This document shows positions 31,432 to 43,522 of a stretch of 64,000 nt of DNA, one piece after another. This DNA comes from Pseudomonadota bacterium (lineage in GTDB: Bacteria > Pseudomonadota > Gammaproteobacteria > Thiotrichales > Thiotrichaceae). The stretch spans positions 1-64,000 of the forward strand of contig PDPG01000045.1 of assembly GCA_002747455.1 (NCBI GenBank), in the 5' to 3' direction. The notes below the pieces were generated by a model. It was not told the DNA's origin and made no database searches. It worked only from the letters and a program-made list of their open reading frames with translations. The first letter of the stretch is position 1. Each line of letters starts with the position of its first letter. The position numbers and the translations under genes were made by a program.

Positions 31432-32892
31432 CTATTTTGATACCGCGATCAGTCCAGTCTTGTTGTAGGTGCTACTCGGATCTTCCGGAGTAAATTCACC
31501 ATTTGGCAACATAGTCCATACACGGTCAAACTTCACTGAATAAGGCCCTGAATAGCCATCACGCGTATCAGGGGTCGCAGTGACAGATCTTGTCCAGTAA
31601 GATACCCTCACCCTTTTATAACGAGTATCAACCAGCTCGGGATCAGTTTCATCTGCCGGAACAGTATAGATACTCATTAACCAATCTGCCTGCGTCACAA
31701 CTTCATTATCAGAGCTATTAAGGTTAACAATATCAAATAGTTCTGCTTTACTTGGCAATTGCCAGTTACTCTTACCACACAACTGAATTGCATTTAGCTT
31801 GGCAAGATAAGCAGCTGTTGTACAATTCCCAATTTTGCCACATGGACTCCACTCACTTTCTTCGTTATCTTTTTTACCTAAACCCTGACTCTCATCATAA
31901 TAGGAATAGTCCCACTGAGAATCGCGCAAACCCCGCTTATCTTCTTCACCATAGGTGTACTTGGCATAAGTCTTACGCTCCCAAACCAGATTGGTCACAT
32001 TATCTTTTACACAAGCCCAATTTTCGTCATCGTTAGCCAGCTCACCGCCATTTTCATCCAACTTAGTGAAGTCAAAACCGGCATGACCATTCGCATTATC
32101 GTTATAAACAACATCGCGCCCAGCTGCACAATCTTGCTTTGAGCCATCCGCGCACGTTGTGCCATTACTCCCCTTTTCAACACCCGCAGAATAAGTCACA
32201 CCAGTGTCGTTGATTTTTGGTGTTACCTCTGCTGAAGTACCCGAATTATCAATGACTTTTACATTAACAGTACCCAGCACCACAACGGCACCATCCGAAG
32301 GTTTATTCGGGTTTTTTGGGTTACTTAAGGTAAAGGTCAGATCCCAGTCACCTCCACTAACCCCATCGGGCTTAAAGATAAATCTCATCATCTGATGCCC
32401 TCTACTGCCGCTATACAGTTCAATCGTACCCCGAGCTTGTTTGGGGTCTTCAAGAATCGTGGCAACATCGCCTTTGGCACTGGTCAGCTCATAGTCCACA
32501 GTGATGGCTTTATCTTTTGTCAGTTTAGTTACATAAACGAACTCATTAGTTGTTACATCTATCTTCAACAGATTACATGGCTTTTCCTTTTCGCACATAA
32601 AAATTACATTACCATCACCGCCACCCATGTTTTTAGTGTAGTGAGATCCATCTTCATAAAGATCCTCAAGCCCCATACGTAAGGCATTTATTTTTATAGT
32701 CGGAGGAGCCTCTGAACCTGTTCCACCTGAACCTGTTCCACCTGAACCTGTTCCACCTGAACCTGTTCCGCCCGTACTCGGTGTTTGCGGGTTTAGATTG
32801 GGTTTATCATCAGTACCGTCACAAGCGGCCAAAAATACACACAACGAACCGGCTAACAATAGCCGGGAGATGGCGATGGGTTTGAGTAACAT
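31432..32892 (-). CDS. Lipoprotein with Gly/Ser/Thr repeat linker and C-terminal DUF1566-like domain
   Basis: Lipobox FLAACDG; GSGGTGSGGTGSGGTGSGGTGS; NLVWERKT...NWQLPSKAELFDIVN...YWTRSV pattern. Confidence 0.8.
   Translation of the reverse strand: MLLKPIAISRLLLAGSLCVFLAACDGTDDKPNLNPQTPSTGGTGSGGTGSGGTGSGGTGSEAPPTIKINALRMGLEDLYEDGSHYTKNMGGGDGNVIFMCEKEKPCNLLKIDVTTNEFVYVTKLTKDKAITVDYELTSAKGDVATILEDPKQARGTIELYSGSRGHQMMRFIFKPDGVSGGDWDLTFTLSNPKNPNKPSDGAVVVLGTVNVKVIDNSGTSAEVTPKINDTGVTYSAGVEKGSNGTTCADGSKQDCAAGRDVVYNDNANGHAGFDFTKLDENGGELANDDENWACVKDNVTNLVWERKTYAKYTYGEEDKRGLRDSQWDYSYYDESQGLGKKDNEESEWSPCGKIGNCTTAAYLAKLNAIQLCGKSNWQLPSKAELFDIVNLNSSDNEVVTQADWLMSIYTVPADETDPELVDTRYKRVRVSYWTRSVTATPDTRDGYSGPYSVKFDRVWTMLPNGEFTPEDPSSTYNKTGLIAVSK
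32713..32772. repeat. 15-bp tandem repeat, 4 copies (tgaacctgttccacc)
   Basis: Three identical copies and a fourth with one substitution, in-frame in the lipoprotein CDS. Confidence 0.97.
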
Positions 32893-33046
32893 AAAAATGT
32901 TCCTTTGAATACGTAATAAACACTAACTTTCCCAGCGATCATGTGCCGGAAAAATTACAGCTATAAGGACAAAATATTGCGATTCCCCAAGTTGACGACT
33001 TGCCCAGCAATATTTGCGCGTATTCAATCACAAACCATTTGATAAT

Positions 33047-33065
33047 ACAAATGATAATCGTTACC
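33047..33065. promoter_or_regulatory. Fur-box-like site
   Basis: acaaatgataatcgttacc matches 14/19 of GATAATGATAATCATTATC; upstream of TonB receptor. Confidence 0.65.
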
Positions 33066-33196
33066 ATTCGCAGCTGCTAAAATCTGGGCTATAGCAGCAG
33101 GTGTTCCATCGGGTTTTGAGCAGTTTCCGCCCCGCCAGCACTAGCCACTGTGGTTTTAATCATTACTTCTGTCTTTTTCTAATGGATCTGAAATTT

Positions 33197-35617
33197 ATGA
33201 AACTCGTTACAAACCTACCGTGTATGAGGCCGCTGCCTTATGCCATTGCATTGCTGTTGTGTAACCCTGCACTGGCTGAGGAGGCTGCACCCCAAAAGGA
33301 TAAAAAGGCCAGCTCTGCCGCATCCGTCACCGTGTTTGATGAGGTGGTGGTCACTGCTGATAAAATTGCAGACACCGTGGATACCACCAACACCAGTAAT
33401 ACAACCAGTAAAGAGATTCGCGAAAACCAAATTAATAGCCAAAAAGATCTGGTACGCTACAACCCCGGTGTCAGTGTCTCAGAGGTGGGGCGCTATGGCT
33501 CAAAAGGCTTTGCGATTCGGGGCGTGGAAGGTAATCGTGTGGCGATTACGGTTGATGGTCTTGCGATTCCTGACATTGAAGTCAATGAGATATTTACACC
33601 GTATGGCTACCTTAACAACAGCCGCTTTTCATCTGATGTGGAGTTGATGGAAAGCATCCAGATAAAAAGTGGCTCGGACGGTGTGAGTTCAGGCAGTGGC
33701 TCCTTAGGTGGGTCGGTTAGCTATAACACCAAGAAGCCCGAAGACTTACTGAATGGCAAAAAGATTGGCAACGTGCAAGTTGGCGGGTATGCAAAAACTG
33801 GTTATTCCACAAAAAACGAAGAAGGTATGTTTGCCGTTGGTGCATCTGCCAAGACGAATAAGCTCTCAGCCATTGTCAACTACGTGACGCGTGATGGACA
33901 TGAACTAAAAAATCATGAAATGCGTAAGTTTGATAAAGACCGTTTATCCATTAATCATGTATTTCCTGAAAACGAGATTGGAACCAAGGGGATTTACCCT
34001 GACCCGTCGCACTATGTCAGTAATGCCATTTTAGGTAAGGTCCAGTTTCAACCAAACGAACAGCATAAGATTGGGCTAAACGGTAGCTTTGACGAGCGAG
34101 AAAATCAAAACTACGCCATTACCAAAATAACTCTTGGTAATCAGCGCCGCCTTGCATGGGATAAAAACCAACGCAGCAGCTATGGCATAGCCTACGAATA
34201 CACCCCCCTTGATCATAAAGCCATTGATAATATTGAAGCGAAATACCAACACCAGAGTGTGATGGCGCTTGGAAACACCTTCACCTATTATGAAAAATTC
34301 GCTACAGAGGGGGTGTATGAGCTATGGTTCAACGAGTATCGCCCCATTTACCAAGACACGGATAAGGTATCGCTTTCCGCTAATTTCTCACCAAAAGATT
34401 TATCCATATTTTCTACGAAGACTTCACACGAAGTATCGGTGAATACCTCATTCAGTCGCGGGGATTATGACCCGTATTACATGACCTACTCCACCTTTGG
34501 CGACTTTATCACAATCGCGTCTCCCGACATGAAAACCGATATTTTCAATGCATCGGTTACCGACAAAGTCAAAATCGGTGACAAAACCCGCATTGAGGCT
34601 GGTGTGCGTTATGACCGATACACCCGCAAGCCATATTTTCATCCGGCAAAAGAAGCGGATATAACCAAGTACAGTGGCGGTATACTGAAAGAAATGTATG
34701 AAAATGGCAGCTTCGATAAGCACACCACATTTGACAACTTTGGCTGGTCATTATTAGGCGAGCACCAACTGACAAATCGCTGGACAGGGGAATATAAAGT
34801 CGCAACTGGCTTTTTGGTGCCAACGATCAATCAGATGTACAGCAGCTTCTGTTTCTTAGGCAACTGCCAAAAGCCTAATATCAATTTACGCCCTGAAACC
34901 TCGGTTAACCACGAACTGGCCCTAAAAGGCGAGTTTGACAAAGGTAATGTTGAAGTAAGAGGCTTTTACAGTAAGTACAAGGACTTTATCGACACCATTA
35001 ATTACAATGGCCAACTGCCAAGCGGCACTTACAGCAACCTGATCGAAGCCATCAATATTGATGAGGCCGAAGTAAAAGGGATTAGTGTCGGTGGTGAGCT
35101 GTACCTTGATAGTTTATTCAATATTGACTCAGGTGCCAGCATTACCCTAAACGCCAAAGTCACTTATGCCGAGGACAGCACCAGCAAAGGCACTAACCTG
35201 CTGGCAACGCAGCCATTGACCAGTATTATCGGTGTAGACTATACCTCACCAAGTGAGAAATACAAGCTACATGCAAAACTCACTTATATTGCTGAAAAAG
35301 ACGCGGATGACGCCAAGAAGCTCGAATACAACTACGATGAAGATCGTGAGTATGTTGACTCATTTATCAGAACCGAAGGGCTGGAAGATAAGCTGTCTTC
35401 CGCAATGCTGTTTGATCTTTACGGTAGCGTGAAGCTAGGCAAAGGTTTGAGCTTGAACGCGGGTGTGTACAACCTCTTTAATGAAAAATACATCCCGTGG
35501 GATAGCGTACGTCAGCTCTCCACCATTGGCATTAATAATATGGTAAAGGGCGATGGTATCTGGCGCTACTCAGCACCGGGTCGCAACTATGGTCTGTCAG
35601 TCAATTACGAATTTTAG
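33197..35617 (+). CDS. TonB-dependent outer membrane receptor, HpuB-like (hemoglobin/haptoglobin/transferrin class)
   Basis: Signal peptide, TonB-box-like FDEVVVTA, plug NRVAITVDGLAIPD...GSGSLGGSVSYNTK; C-terminal F; start taken at MKLVTNLP. Confidence 0.92.
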   Translation: MKLVTNLPCMRPLPYAIALLLCNPALAEEAAPQKDKKASSAASVTVFDEVVVTADKIADTVDTTNTSNTTSKEIRENQINSQKDLVRYNPGVSVSEVGRYGSKGFAIRGVEGNRVAITVDGLAIPDIEVNEIFTPYGYLNNSRFSSDVELMESIQIKSGSDGVSSGSGSLGGSVSYNTKKPEDLLNGKKIGNVQVGGYAKTGYSTKNEEGMFAVGASAKTNKLSAIVNYVTRDGHELKNHEMRKFDKDRLSINHVFPENEIGTKGIYPDPSHYVSNAILGKVQFQPNEQHKIGLNGSFDERENQNYAITKITLGNQRRLAWDKNQRSSYGIAYEYTPLDHKAIDNIEAKYQHQSVMALGNTFTYYEKFATEGVYELWFNEYRPIYQDTDKVSLSANFSPKDLSIFSTKTSHEVSVNTSFSRGDYDPYYMTYSTFGDFITIASPDMKTDIFNASVTDKVKIGDKTRIEAGVRYDRYTRKPYFHPAKEADITKYSGGILKEMYENGSFDKHTTFDNFGWSLLGEHQLTNRWTGEYKVATGFLVPTINQMYSSFCFLGNCQKPNINLRPETSVNHELALKGEFDKGNVEVRGFYSKYKDFIDTINYNGQLPSGTYSNLIEAINIDEAEVKGISVGGELYLDSLFNIDSGASITLNAKVTYAEDSTSKGTNLLATQPLTSIIGVDYTSPSEKYKLHAKLTYIAEKDADDAKKLEYNYDEDREYVDSFIRTEGLEDKLSSAMLFDLYGSVKLGKGLSLNAGVYNLFNEKYIPWDSVRQLSTIGINNMVKGDGIWRYSAPGRNYGLSVNYEF

Positions 35618-35708
35618 GCTGTAGGGTTATAACGCCATTTCCTGGCAATGGGTTGTGGCGTTGTGCCAAAGGTTCTGGGGATTAATCAGGCTTTATCACG
35701 ATACTCTG

Positions 35709-36404
35709 TTAAGAATCAAGCACTTGCTTAAGAAATGGTATTGTAATTTTGGCGTGTTGCCGCAGACTTTCCTGATCAATCACATCCAGCATGGTCAACA
35801 TTGACCCCATATCCCGTGGGTAGTGGCGGTTTAAGTAGTCAATCACCCGATCATTCAATGCCAAACCACGTTGCGCGGCACGCTGCCGCAGGGCATTATT
35901 TTTATCATCATTGGACAAGGCATGAAGCGAATAGCTTTCCCCCCAAATCAGGCGGGAGGCAAGGTCTGCTAGTTTGCAGTCGAGGTGACGTGGGTTTTGC
36001 GAGGCGCTAAAGAGTAGGCGTTGATTGCCTGTGCGGCTGTTGTTAATCAAATCAAATAAGGCTTCTTCCCAATCCAGATTGCCCAACACCAAATCAACAT
36101 CATCCACCACGATCAGGTTCACGCTGTCCAAGCCACGGGTTGCCGCCGTGCCGTAACTGGCCAGGGACTTCATGGGCAAATAAGATACACGCTGCCCTCG
36201 TTCGCTGGCATGGTAGCAGCAGGCTTGTAGCAAATGTGATTTGCCAGAATGCATTTCACCCCAGACAAATAACTGCGCCGTTTGCTCAGACTCAGCAAAG
36301 CTTTTGACTCGTTCGATCACATCATGATTTTCTTCTGTTGCAAAGAAGGAATCAAAACGCAGTCCGTCACGTGTGGTGACATTGAGTGTCATTTGCTGTG
36401 TCAT
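35709..36404 (-). CDS. hda: DnaA regulatory inactivator Hda
   Basis: DnaA-like AAA+ (LFVWGEMHSGKSHLLQA; LIVVDDVD) without DNA-binding domain; next to perM-like gene. Confidence 0.92.
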   Translation of the reverse strand: MTQQMTLNVTTRDGLRFDSFFATEENHDVIERVKSFAESEQTAQLFVWGEMHSGKSHLLQACCYHASERGQRVSYLPMKSLASYGTAATRGLDSVNLIVVDDVDLVLGNLDWEEALFDLINNSRTGNQRLLFSASQNPRHLDCKLADLASRLIWGESYSLHALSNDDKNNALRQRAAQRGLALNDRVIDYLNRHYPRDMGSMLTMLDVIDQESLRQHAKITIPFLKQVLDS

Positions 36405-37453
36405 CAGAATCGGTATATTTGACTTTCGATATAAGAATCATGGGCATGACGAAGCAGTACGGCTAGCACAGCAAACGCAGGTAAGGCCAGCAAGATGCCA
36501 AAAAAGCCGAATAATTGCCCACCTGCCAAGACTGCAAAGATGACCGCCACCGGATGTAACCCAATCCGGTCACCCACCAGCAATGGGGTCAGCAGCATGC
36601 CTTCCACCATTTGTGCTATACCAAACACCACGAACACCCAGAACACCATCATAAAGCTTTGCGTTTCCACAAATGCCGAGATGCCTGCCAATGCCATGCC
36701 CACAATCAGTCCCATATAGGGCACAAAGCTAATAATACCGGAGATAATACCAATCAATAGGGCAAAATTAACACCCACAATGGCCAGTCCAACGCTGTAC
36801 ATAAAACTCAACGCCAACATCACCAGCATTTGGCCACGCAGAAACGCACCTAATACTTCGTCGGACTCTTCAGCCAACATCACTAATTTTGGTTCAACAT
36901 TGCGCGGCAATAATTCACGGATATAAGCAACCAGACGATCCCAGTCACGCAACAGATAGAAGGTAATCACCGGAATAAGCACAATGTTCGCCAGCCAGCC
37001 CATCACCGCCAAACCAGAGCGTGATACCGTGCTAATCAATCCCTTTAAAAAACCGCCAGCGGTTGACCATTCTTCCGTCAGTGTTTGCCCAAGGCGCTCT
37101 ATATTCAAGCTAGGGACACTAATGCCCAACTTGGTCAGTAATGGCTCAACCGTGCCACTAAACCATTCGATATAGATATGGAAGTTTTTATCAAAATCAG
37201 ATACCTGGTTTTCTAATAGCGTGACCAATACCACCAGAAAAGGTAACAGGATGCAGAATAAAACGGTAAAAACAATAAGAACCGAAGCTGTTCGGGAAAT
37301 CTTATACGTTTCCAGCCGATCAACTAATGGATCACCTAGATAAGCCAGTAACGCACCCGTCACGAAGGGCAACAGAATCGGTGCCAATAAATAGAGCATG
37401 ATGCCCGTAACACCAAACATGGCCAACCAAAACCATTTTGTATTTGCAGCCAT
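36404..37453 (-). CDS. AI-2E family transporter (PerM/YdgG-like)
   Basis: Multi-TM, LPFVTGALLAYLGDPLVDRLE; context with hda. Confidence 0.92.
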   Translation of the reverse strand: MAANTKWFWLAMFGVTGIMLYLLAPILLPFVTGALLAYLGDPLVDRLETYKISRTASVLIVFTVLFCILLPFLVVLVTLLENQVSDFDKNFHIYIEWFSGTVEPLLTKLGISVPSLNIERLGQTLTEEWSTAGGFLKGLISTVSRSGLAVMGWLANIVLIPVITFYLLRDWDRLVAYIRELLPRNVEPKLVMLAEESDEVLGAFLRGQMLVMLALSFMYSVGLAIVGVNFALLIGIISGIISFVPYMGLIVGMALAGISAFVETQSFMMVFWVFVVFGIAQMVEGMLLTPLLVGDRIGLHPVAVIFAVLAGGQLFGFFGILLALPAFAVLAVLLRHAHDSYIESQIYRF

Positions 37454-37480
37454 AACACCTTCCTAACGGCTAAATGAGGA

Positions 37481-39414
<1,934 letters not shown>

Positions 39415-39463
39415 ACTGTTAACCTGAGTACTTGTAACTAAATTATGATTTGTTTAATACCAA

Positions 39464-39497
39464 AGCAGGCGCACAGAGAAAACCCTGCGCGCCTGCT
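39464..39497 (-). terminator. Strong hairpin between dnaK and dnaJ
   Basis: 13-bp stem agcaggcgcacag/ctgcgcgcctgct with 8-nt loop. Confidence 0.55.
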
Positions 39498-39518
39498 GTA
39501 TTGCTGACTTAACGTTGA

Positions 39519-41429
39519 TTACTTCTTATTGTCATCAACTTCTTCAAACTCAGCATCAACGACATCGTCGTCAACCGGCTTTTGCTGTGCCTGATCACCG
39601 CCTGGTGCCGCACCCGCCTGAGCTTGTGCCTGCGCCAATGCGCCAGACGCTTCCATCAGTGCTTGCGCCTTAGATTCAATCAAATCTTTATCATCACCTT
39701 TGATCGCTTCTTTGACTTCATCCACCAGGGCCTGAACCTTGGCAACTTCCGCACCATCAACCTTGTCACCAAATTCTTTTAGCGACTTCTCTGTGGCGTG
39801 AACCATAGAGTCTGCAGAGTTACGTGCATCCACCAGCTCACGAAGCTTTTTATCTTCCTCAGCATGAGCCTCGGCATCTTTAACCATTTGCTCAATTTCA
39901 TCATCCGACAAACCAGAAGATGCCTGAATCTGGATAGACTGCTCTTTACCCGTTGCCTTATCCTTCGCGGATACATTCAGGATACCGTTGGCATCAATGT
40001 CCAGACTTACTTCGATCTGAGGCACACCACGCGGCGCTGGCGGAATATCCGTCAAGTCAAAACGACCCAGCGACTTATTACCAGATGCCATCTCGCGTTC
40101 ACCCTGTAATACGTGAACCGTTACTGCGTTCTGGTTATCTTCTGCCGTTGAGAATACCTGCTGTGCCTTTGTCGGAATCGTGGTGTTCTTCTCAACCAGC
40201 TTGGTCATCACACCACCCATGGTCTCAATACCCAGAGACAGCGGCGTTACATCCAACAGCAGTACGTCTGTTACCGAACCACCCAGTACACCACCTTGAA
40301 TCGCAGCACCCATGGCAACCGCTTCATCAGGGTTCACATCTTTACGAGGCTCTTTGCCGAAGAAATCCGCCACCGCTTCCTGAACCTTAGGCATACGTGT
40401 CTGACCACCAACCAAGATCACATCATCAATTTCAGATGCTGACAAACCCGCATCCTTCAGTGCAATCTTACAAGGCTGGATAGTACGTGTGACCAAGTCC
40501 TCAACCAAAGACTCCAACTTCGCACGTGTCACCTTGACGTTCAAGTGCTTAGGCCCTGTCGCATCCGCCGTGATATAAGGCAGATTGACATCGGTTTGAG
40601 TTGAAGAAGACAGCTCAATCTTGGCTTTCTCCGCCGCTTCTTTCAGACGTTGCAACGCCAACGGATCGTTATGCAGATCCACGCCGTTTTCTTTCTTGAA
40701 CTCATCCGCCAAGTAGTCGATCAGGCGCATGTCGAAGTCTTCACCACCAAGGAATGTGTCACCGTTGGTTGCCAATACTTCAAACTGGTACTCACCATCA
40801 ATCTCAGCAATTTCGATGATTGACACGTCAAACGTACCGCCACCTAAGTCATAAACAGCAATCTTCTTGTCGCCTTTGGACGCCTTATCCATGCCATAGG
40901 CCAACGCTGCCGCTGTTGGCTCATTGATAATACGCTTTACATCCAAGCCAGCGATCTTACCAGCATCTTTTGTCGCCTGGCGCTGTGAGTCATTAAAGTA
41001 AGCAGGAACAGTAATAACCGCCTCGGTCACTTCCTCACCCAGATACGCTTCTGCATCTTTCTTCAGCTTCATCAACACGCGGGCTGACACTTCAGGTGCT
41101 GACATCTTCTTGCCATTTACCTCAACCCATGCATCGCCATTATCTGCTTTTACAATGTTATAAGGGACCAGCTCAATATCTTTTTGCACGGCTTCTTCAT
41201 CAAACGTACGTCCAATCAGACGCTTGATGGCATACAAAGTGTTGTCAGGATTCGTGACCGCCTGACGTTTTGCGGACTGCCCAACCAACACTTCTTCGTC
41301 GGTAAATGCAACGATTGAAGGCGTTGTGCGATGACCTTCAGCATTCTCAATCACCTTAGGCTCTTTGCCCTCAATGACCGCCACACATGAATTGGTCGTA
41401 CCCAAGTCAATTCCAATAATTTTTCCCAT
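39519..41429 (-). CDS. dnaK: Chaperone DnaK
   Basis: [15 protein letters not shown], full Hsp70. Confidence 0.99.
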   Translation of the reverse strand: MGKIIGIDLGTTNSCVAVIEGKEPKVIENAEGHRTTPSIVAFTDEEVLVGQSAKRQAVTNPDNTLYAIKRLIGRTFDEEAVQKDIELVPYNIVKADNGDAWVEVNGKKMSAPEVSARVLMKLKKDAEAYLGEEVTEAVITVPAYFNDSQRQATKDAGKIAGLDVKRIINEPTAAALAYGMDKASKGDKKIAVYDLGGGTFDVSIIEIAEIDGEYQFEVLATNGDTFLGGEDFDMRLIDYLADEFKKENGVDLHNDPLALQRLKEAAEKAKIELSSSTQTDVNLPYITADATGPKHLNVKVTRAKLESLVEDLVTRTIQPCKIALKDAGLSASEIDDVILVGGQTRMPKVQEAVADFFGKEPRKDVNPDEAVAMGAAIQGGVLGGSVTDVLLLDVTPLSLGIETMGGVMTKLVEKNTTIPTKAQQVFSTAEDNQNAVTVHVLQGEREMASGNKSLGRFDLTDIPPAPRGVPQIEVSLDIDANGILNVSAKDKATGKEQSIQIQASSGLSDDEIEQMVKDAEAHAEEDKKLRELVDARNSADSMVHATEKSLKEFGDKVDGAEVAKVQALVDEVKEAIKGDDKDLIESKAQALMEASGALAQAQAQAGAAPGGDQAQQKPVDDDVVDAEFEEVDDNKK

Positions 41430-41551
41430 TTTCTTGCTCCTAAAGAGAATTTTTAACTTGAGAAATAAATGCGGTTCATTTCTCTTAATTTCAAGTGGTA
41501 ATTCGCGCTAACGATGAATTAATTCCGCTAAATTACTCAATTGGTTACTGA

Positions 41552-42145
41552 TTAGTTCTTAACGACCATCACCATCGCCGGACGAACCAAACGTCCGTTC
41601 AGAGTAAAGCCTTTTTGCATCACGGCCATCACTGTATTATTTTCCATCTCAGGATTGGGCTGCATGCCCATAGCTTGGTGCAATTCCGGGTTAAACTTCT
41701 CACCAAGCGGATCTACTGCTGCAATATTGAACTTTTCCATGACCGACTCAAACTGCTTCATGGTCAACTCTACGCCCTCACGAATTTGCTCAACGCTGCC
41801 CTCTGCAGTCATGCCCATTTCCAGGCTATCGATGACTGGTAACAAAGCCTCTACAAATTTCTGTGATGCAAATTTGTGAGCATCTTCAAGCTGTTTGGCA
41901 CTACGCTTGCGATGGTTGTCCATTTCTGCCTGAACACGCACAAGACTCTCCCAGTGCTCGTCCGCCTTTTTCTTGACAGCCTCCAGCTCCTCACGCAACT
42001 GTGTAATGACTTCGTCACTCGACAGCTCCTCATCCGTACTGGCGACTTCTTCAACCGATTCGGCACCTGCGTCTTCCGCTGAAACAGCCTCTGCATCGAC
42101 CTCAGAAATGTGCTGATTTTCAGATGTTTGATCAGACTTGCTCAT
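41552..42145 (-). CDS. grpE: Nucleotide exchange factor GrpE
   Basis: GrpE C-terminal motif VMQKGFTLNGRLVRPAMVMV; context. Confidence 0.97.
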   Translation of the reverse strand: MSKSDQTSENQHISEVDAEAVSAEDAGAESVEEVASTDEELSSDEVITQLREELEAVKKKADEHWESLVRVQAEMDNHRKRSAKQLEDAHKFASQKFVEALLPVIDSLEMGMTAEGSVEQIREGVELTMKQFESVMEKFNIAAVDPLGEKFNPELHQAMGMQPNPEMENNTVMAVMQKGFTLNGRLVRPAMVMVVKN

Positions 42146-42173
42146 TGGTTCAACTCTCTTGGTAATCTTTTGT

Positions 42174-42192
42174 CACACCATAATTTGGTGTG
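42174..42192. promoter_or_regulatory. Perfect 7-5-7 inverted repeat CACACCA-TAATT-TGGTGTG upstream of grpE
   Basis: Seen directly in sequence; function unknown. Confidence 0.5.
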
Positions 42193-42305
42193 CTCCATTT
42201 ATTTTCAAGCTTTCGCCACGAAAAAATATGAAAAACCTTGAGTCGAGTCTGGTTTTTTAATTAAGTATATTAACAATATCTAATGTTCGGTTTCTTGCAA
42301 CGATT

Positions 42306-43370
42306 TCAGGAAATTTTGGAGCGCAGTGCTGCACTGAGTAAGCGTGAAGTGATATCTACCACGGGAATAACCCGCTCATATTGCATACGTTTAGGGCCAA
42401 TAACGCCTAAAACACCTAGATGTTTATCATCAACATGGTAAGAGGATGTCACCAGACTGCAATCGTTAAACACCGTCCTGCCCGACTCACGGCCTATAAA
42501 TATCTGTACACCATCTGCCTGAATGCAACTATCCAGTAGCGTCAGCACATCCCGTTTTTCATTGAAGGCATTAAAGATTTGGCGCAATGTTTCAACATCT
42601 GAAAAATCATCGTACTCCAGCAAGTTTGCCTTGCCGACAATCAGACAGTTATCTTCCGCTTTTTCGTCTTTGGAGATATCACTGAATGCTTTCTCGCCCA
42701 ATTCAATAGCAGACATCATCATGTTGTTAAGCGTTTCGCGGTCTTTATGCATGGCTTCCAGCATGTGCTGACGCGCCGCATGCAAGTCCATGCCATTTAG
42801 GTGCTGGTTCAGATAATTACCAAACTGCTGCAATTCTTCCGGTGAATATTCGCGGTCAGTGTAGAGCATCCGGTTCTGAACTTCGTTGTCATTCATGACC
42901 AGCACCGCCAACACCTGATCCGGTGATAAATACAAAAACTCAATATGACGAATCGCCACTGCTTCAGCACTGGGCAGCGTCACTACGCCGGCCATGTGCG
43001 TAATGCTGGACAATAGGCTAGAGGCACTCTGAATAAGTTGCGAACTGGTCGTGTGCGTATCGCTGAAACGCCCCTGAAGCGCATGTAGCTCGGTTTCATC
43101 CAGCGCCTTTACATTCACCAGTGAGTCCACAAACAAACGATAACCCCGTGCAGTCGGCACCCGCCCCGCAGATGTATGCGGTGAGTGGACGTAGCCCTGC
43201 TCTTCCAGGTTCGCCATCACATTACGCACTGTGGCCGGGCTGATTTTCAGGCCACTTCGCTTTACCAATGTGGAGGAACCCACTGGCGCTCCGTCAATGA
43301 TATAGCCCTCAATCAGTACCTTTAACAACTGCTTTGCACGTTCATTTAACTGCGATTTGTCAGTAGCCAT
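42306..43370 (-). CDS. hrcA: Heat-inducible transcription repressor HrcA
   Basis: LNERAKQLLKVLIEGYIIDGAPVGSSTL wHTH and YVHSPHTSAGRVPTARGYRLFVD. Confidence 0.97.
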   Translation of the reverse strand: MATDKSQLNERAKQLLKVLIEGYIIDGAPVGSSTLVKRSGLKISPATVRNVMANLEEQGYVHSPHTSAGRVPTARGYRLFVDSLVNVKALDETELHALQGRFSDTHTTSSQLIQSASSLLSSITHMAGVVTLPSAEAVAIRHIEFLYLSPDQVLAVLVMNDNEVQNRMLYTDREYSPEELQQFGNYLNQHLNGMDLHAARQHMLEAMHKDRETLNNMMMSAIELGEKAFSDISKDEKAEDNCLIVGKANLLEYDDFSDVETLRQIFNAFNEKRDVLTLLDSCIQADGVQIFIGRESGRTVFNDCSLVTSSYHVDDKHLGVLGVIGPKRMQYERVIPVVDITSRLLSAALRSKIS

Positions 43371-43522
43371 GATTCCGCCTGATACATTGCTCCGTTTTTT
43401 TCAATACTACCACTGGCCTTAAATATGGGGGCAGATGTGAATGCTTGCAAATAGAATTGGCACGCTTGCATTTATAAGCAAGGTTTGCGACTCTAATCGC
43501 CCTGCTCAATACTGGGTTTTAT

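Noticed and set aside
32713-32772. Possible CRISPR-like repeat
   Set aside because: Contiguous 15-bp units with no spacers, in-frame within a CDS; a minisatellite rather than CRISPR.
43371-43522. CIRCE operator between hrcA and nadK
   Set aside because: Searched for TTAGCACTC/GAGTGCTAA-like halves and found none convincing.
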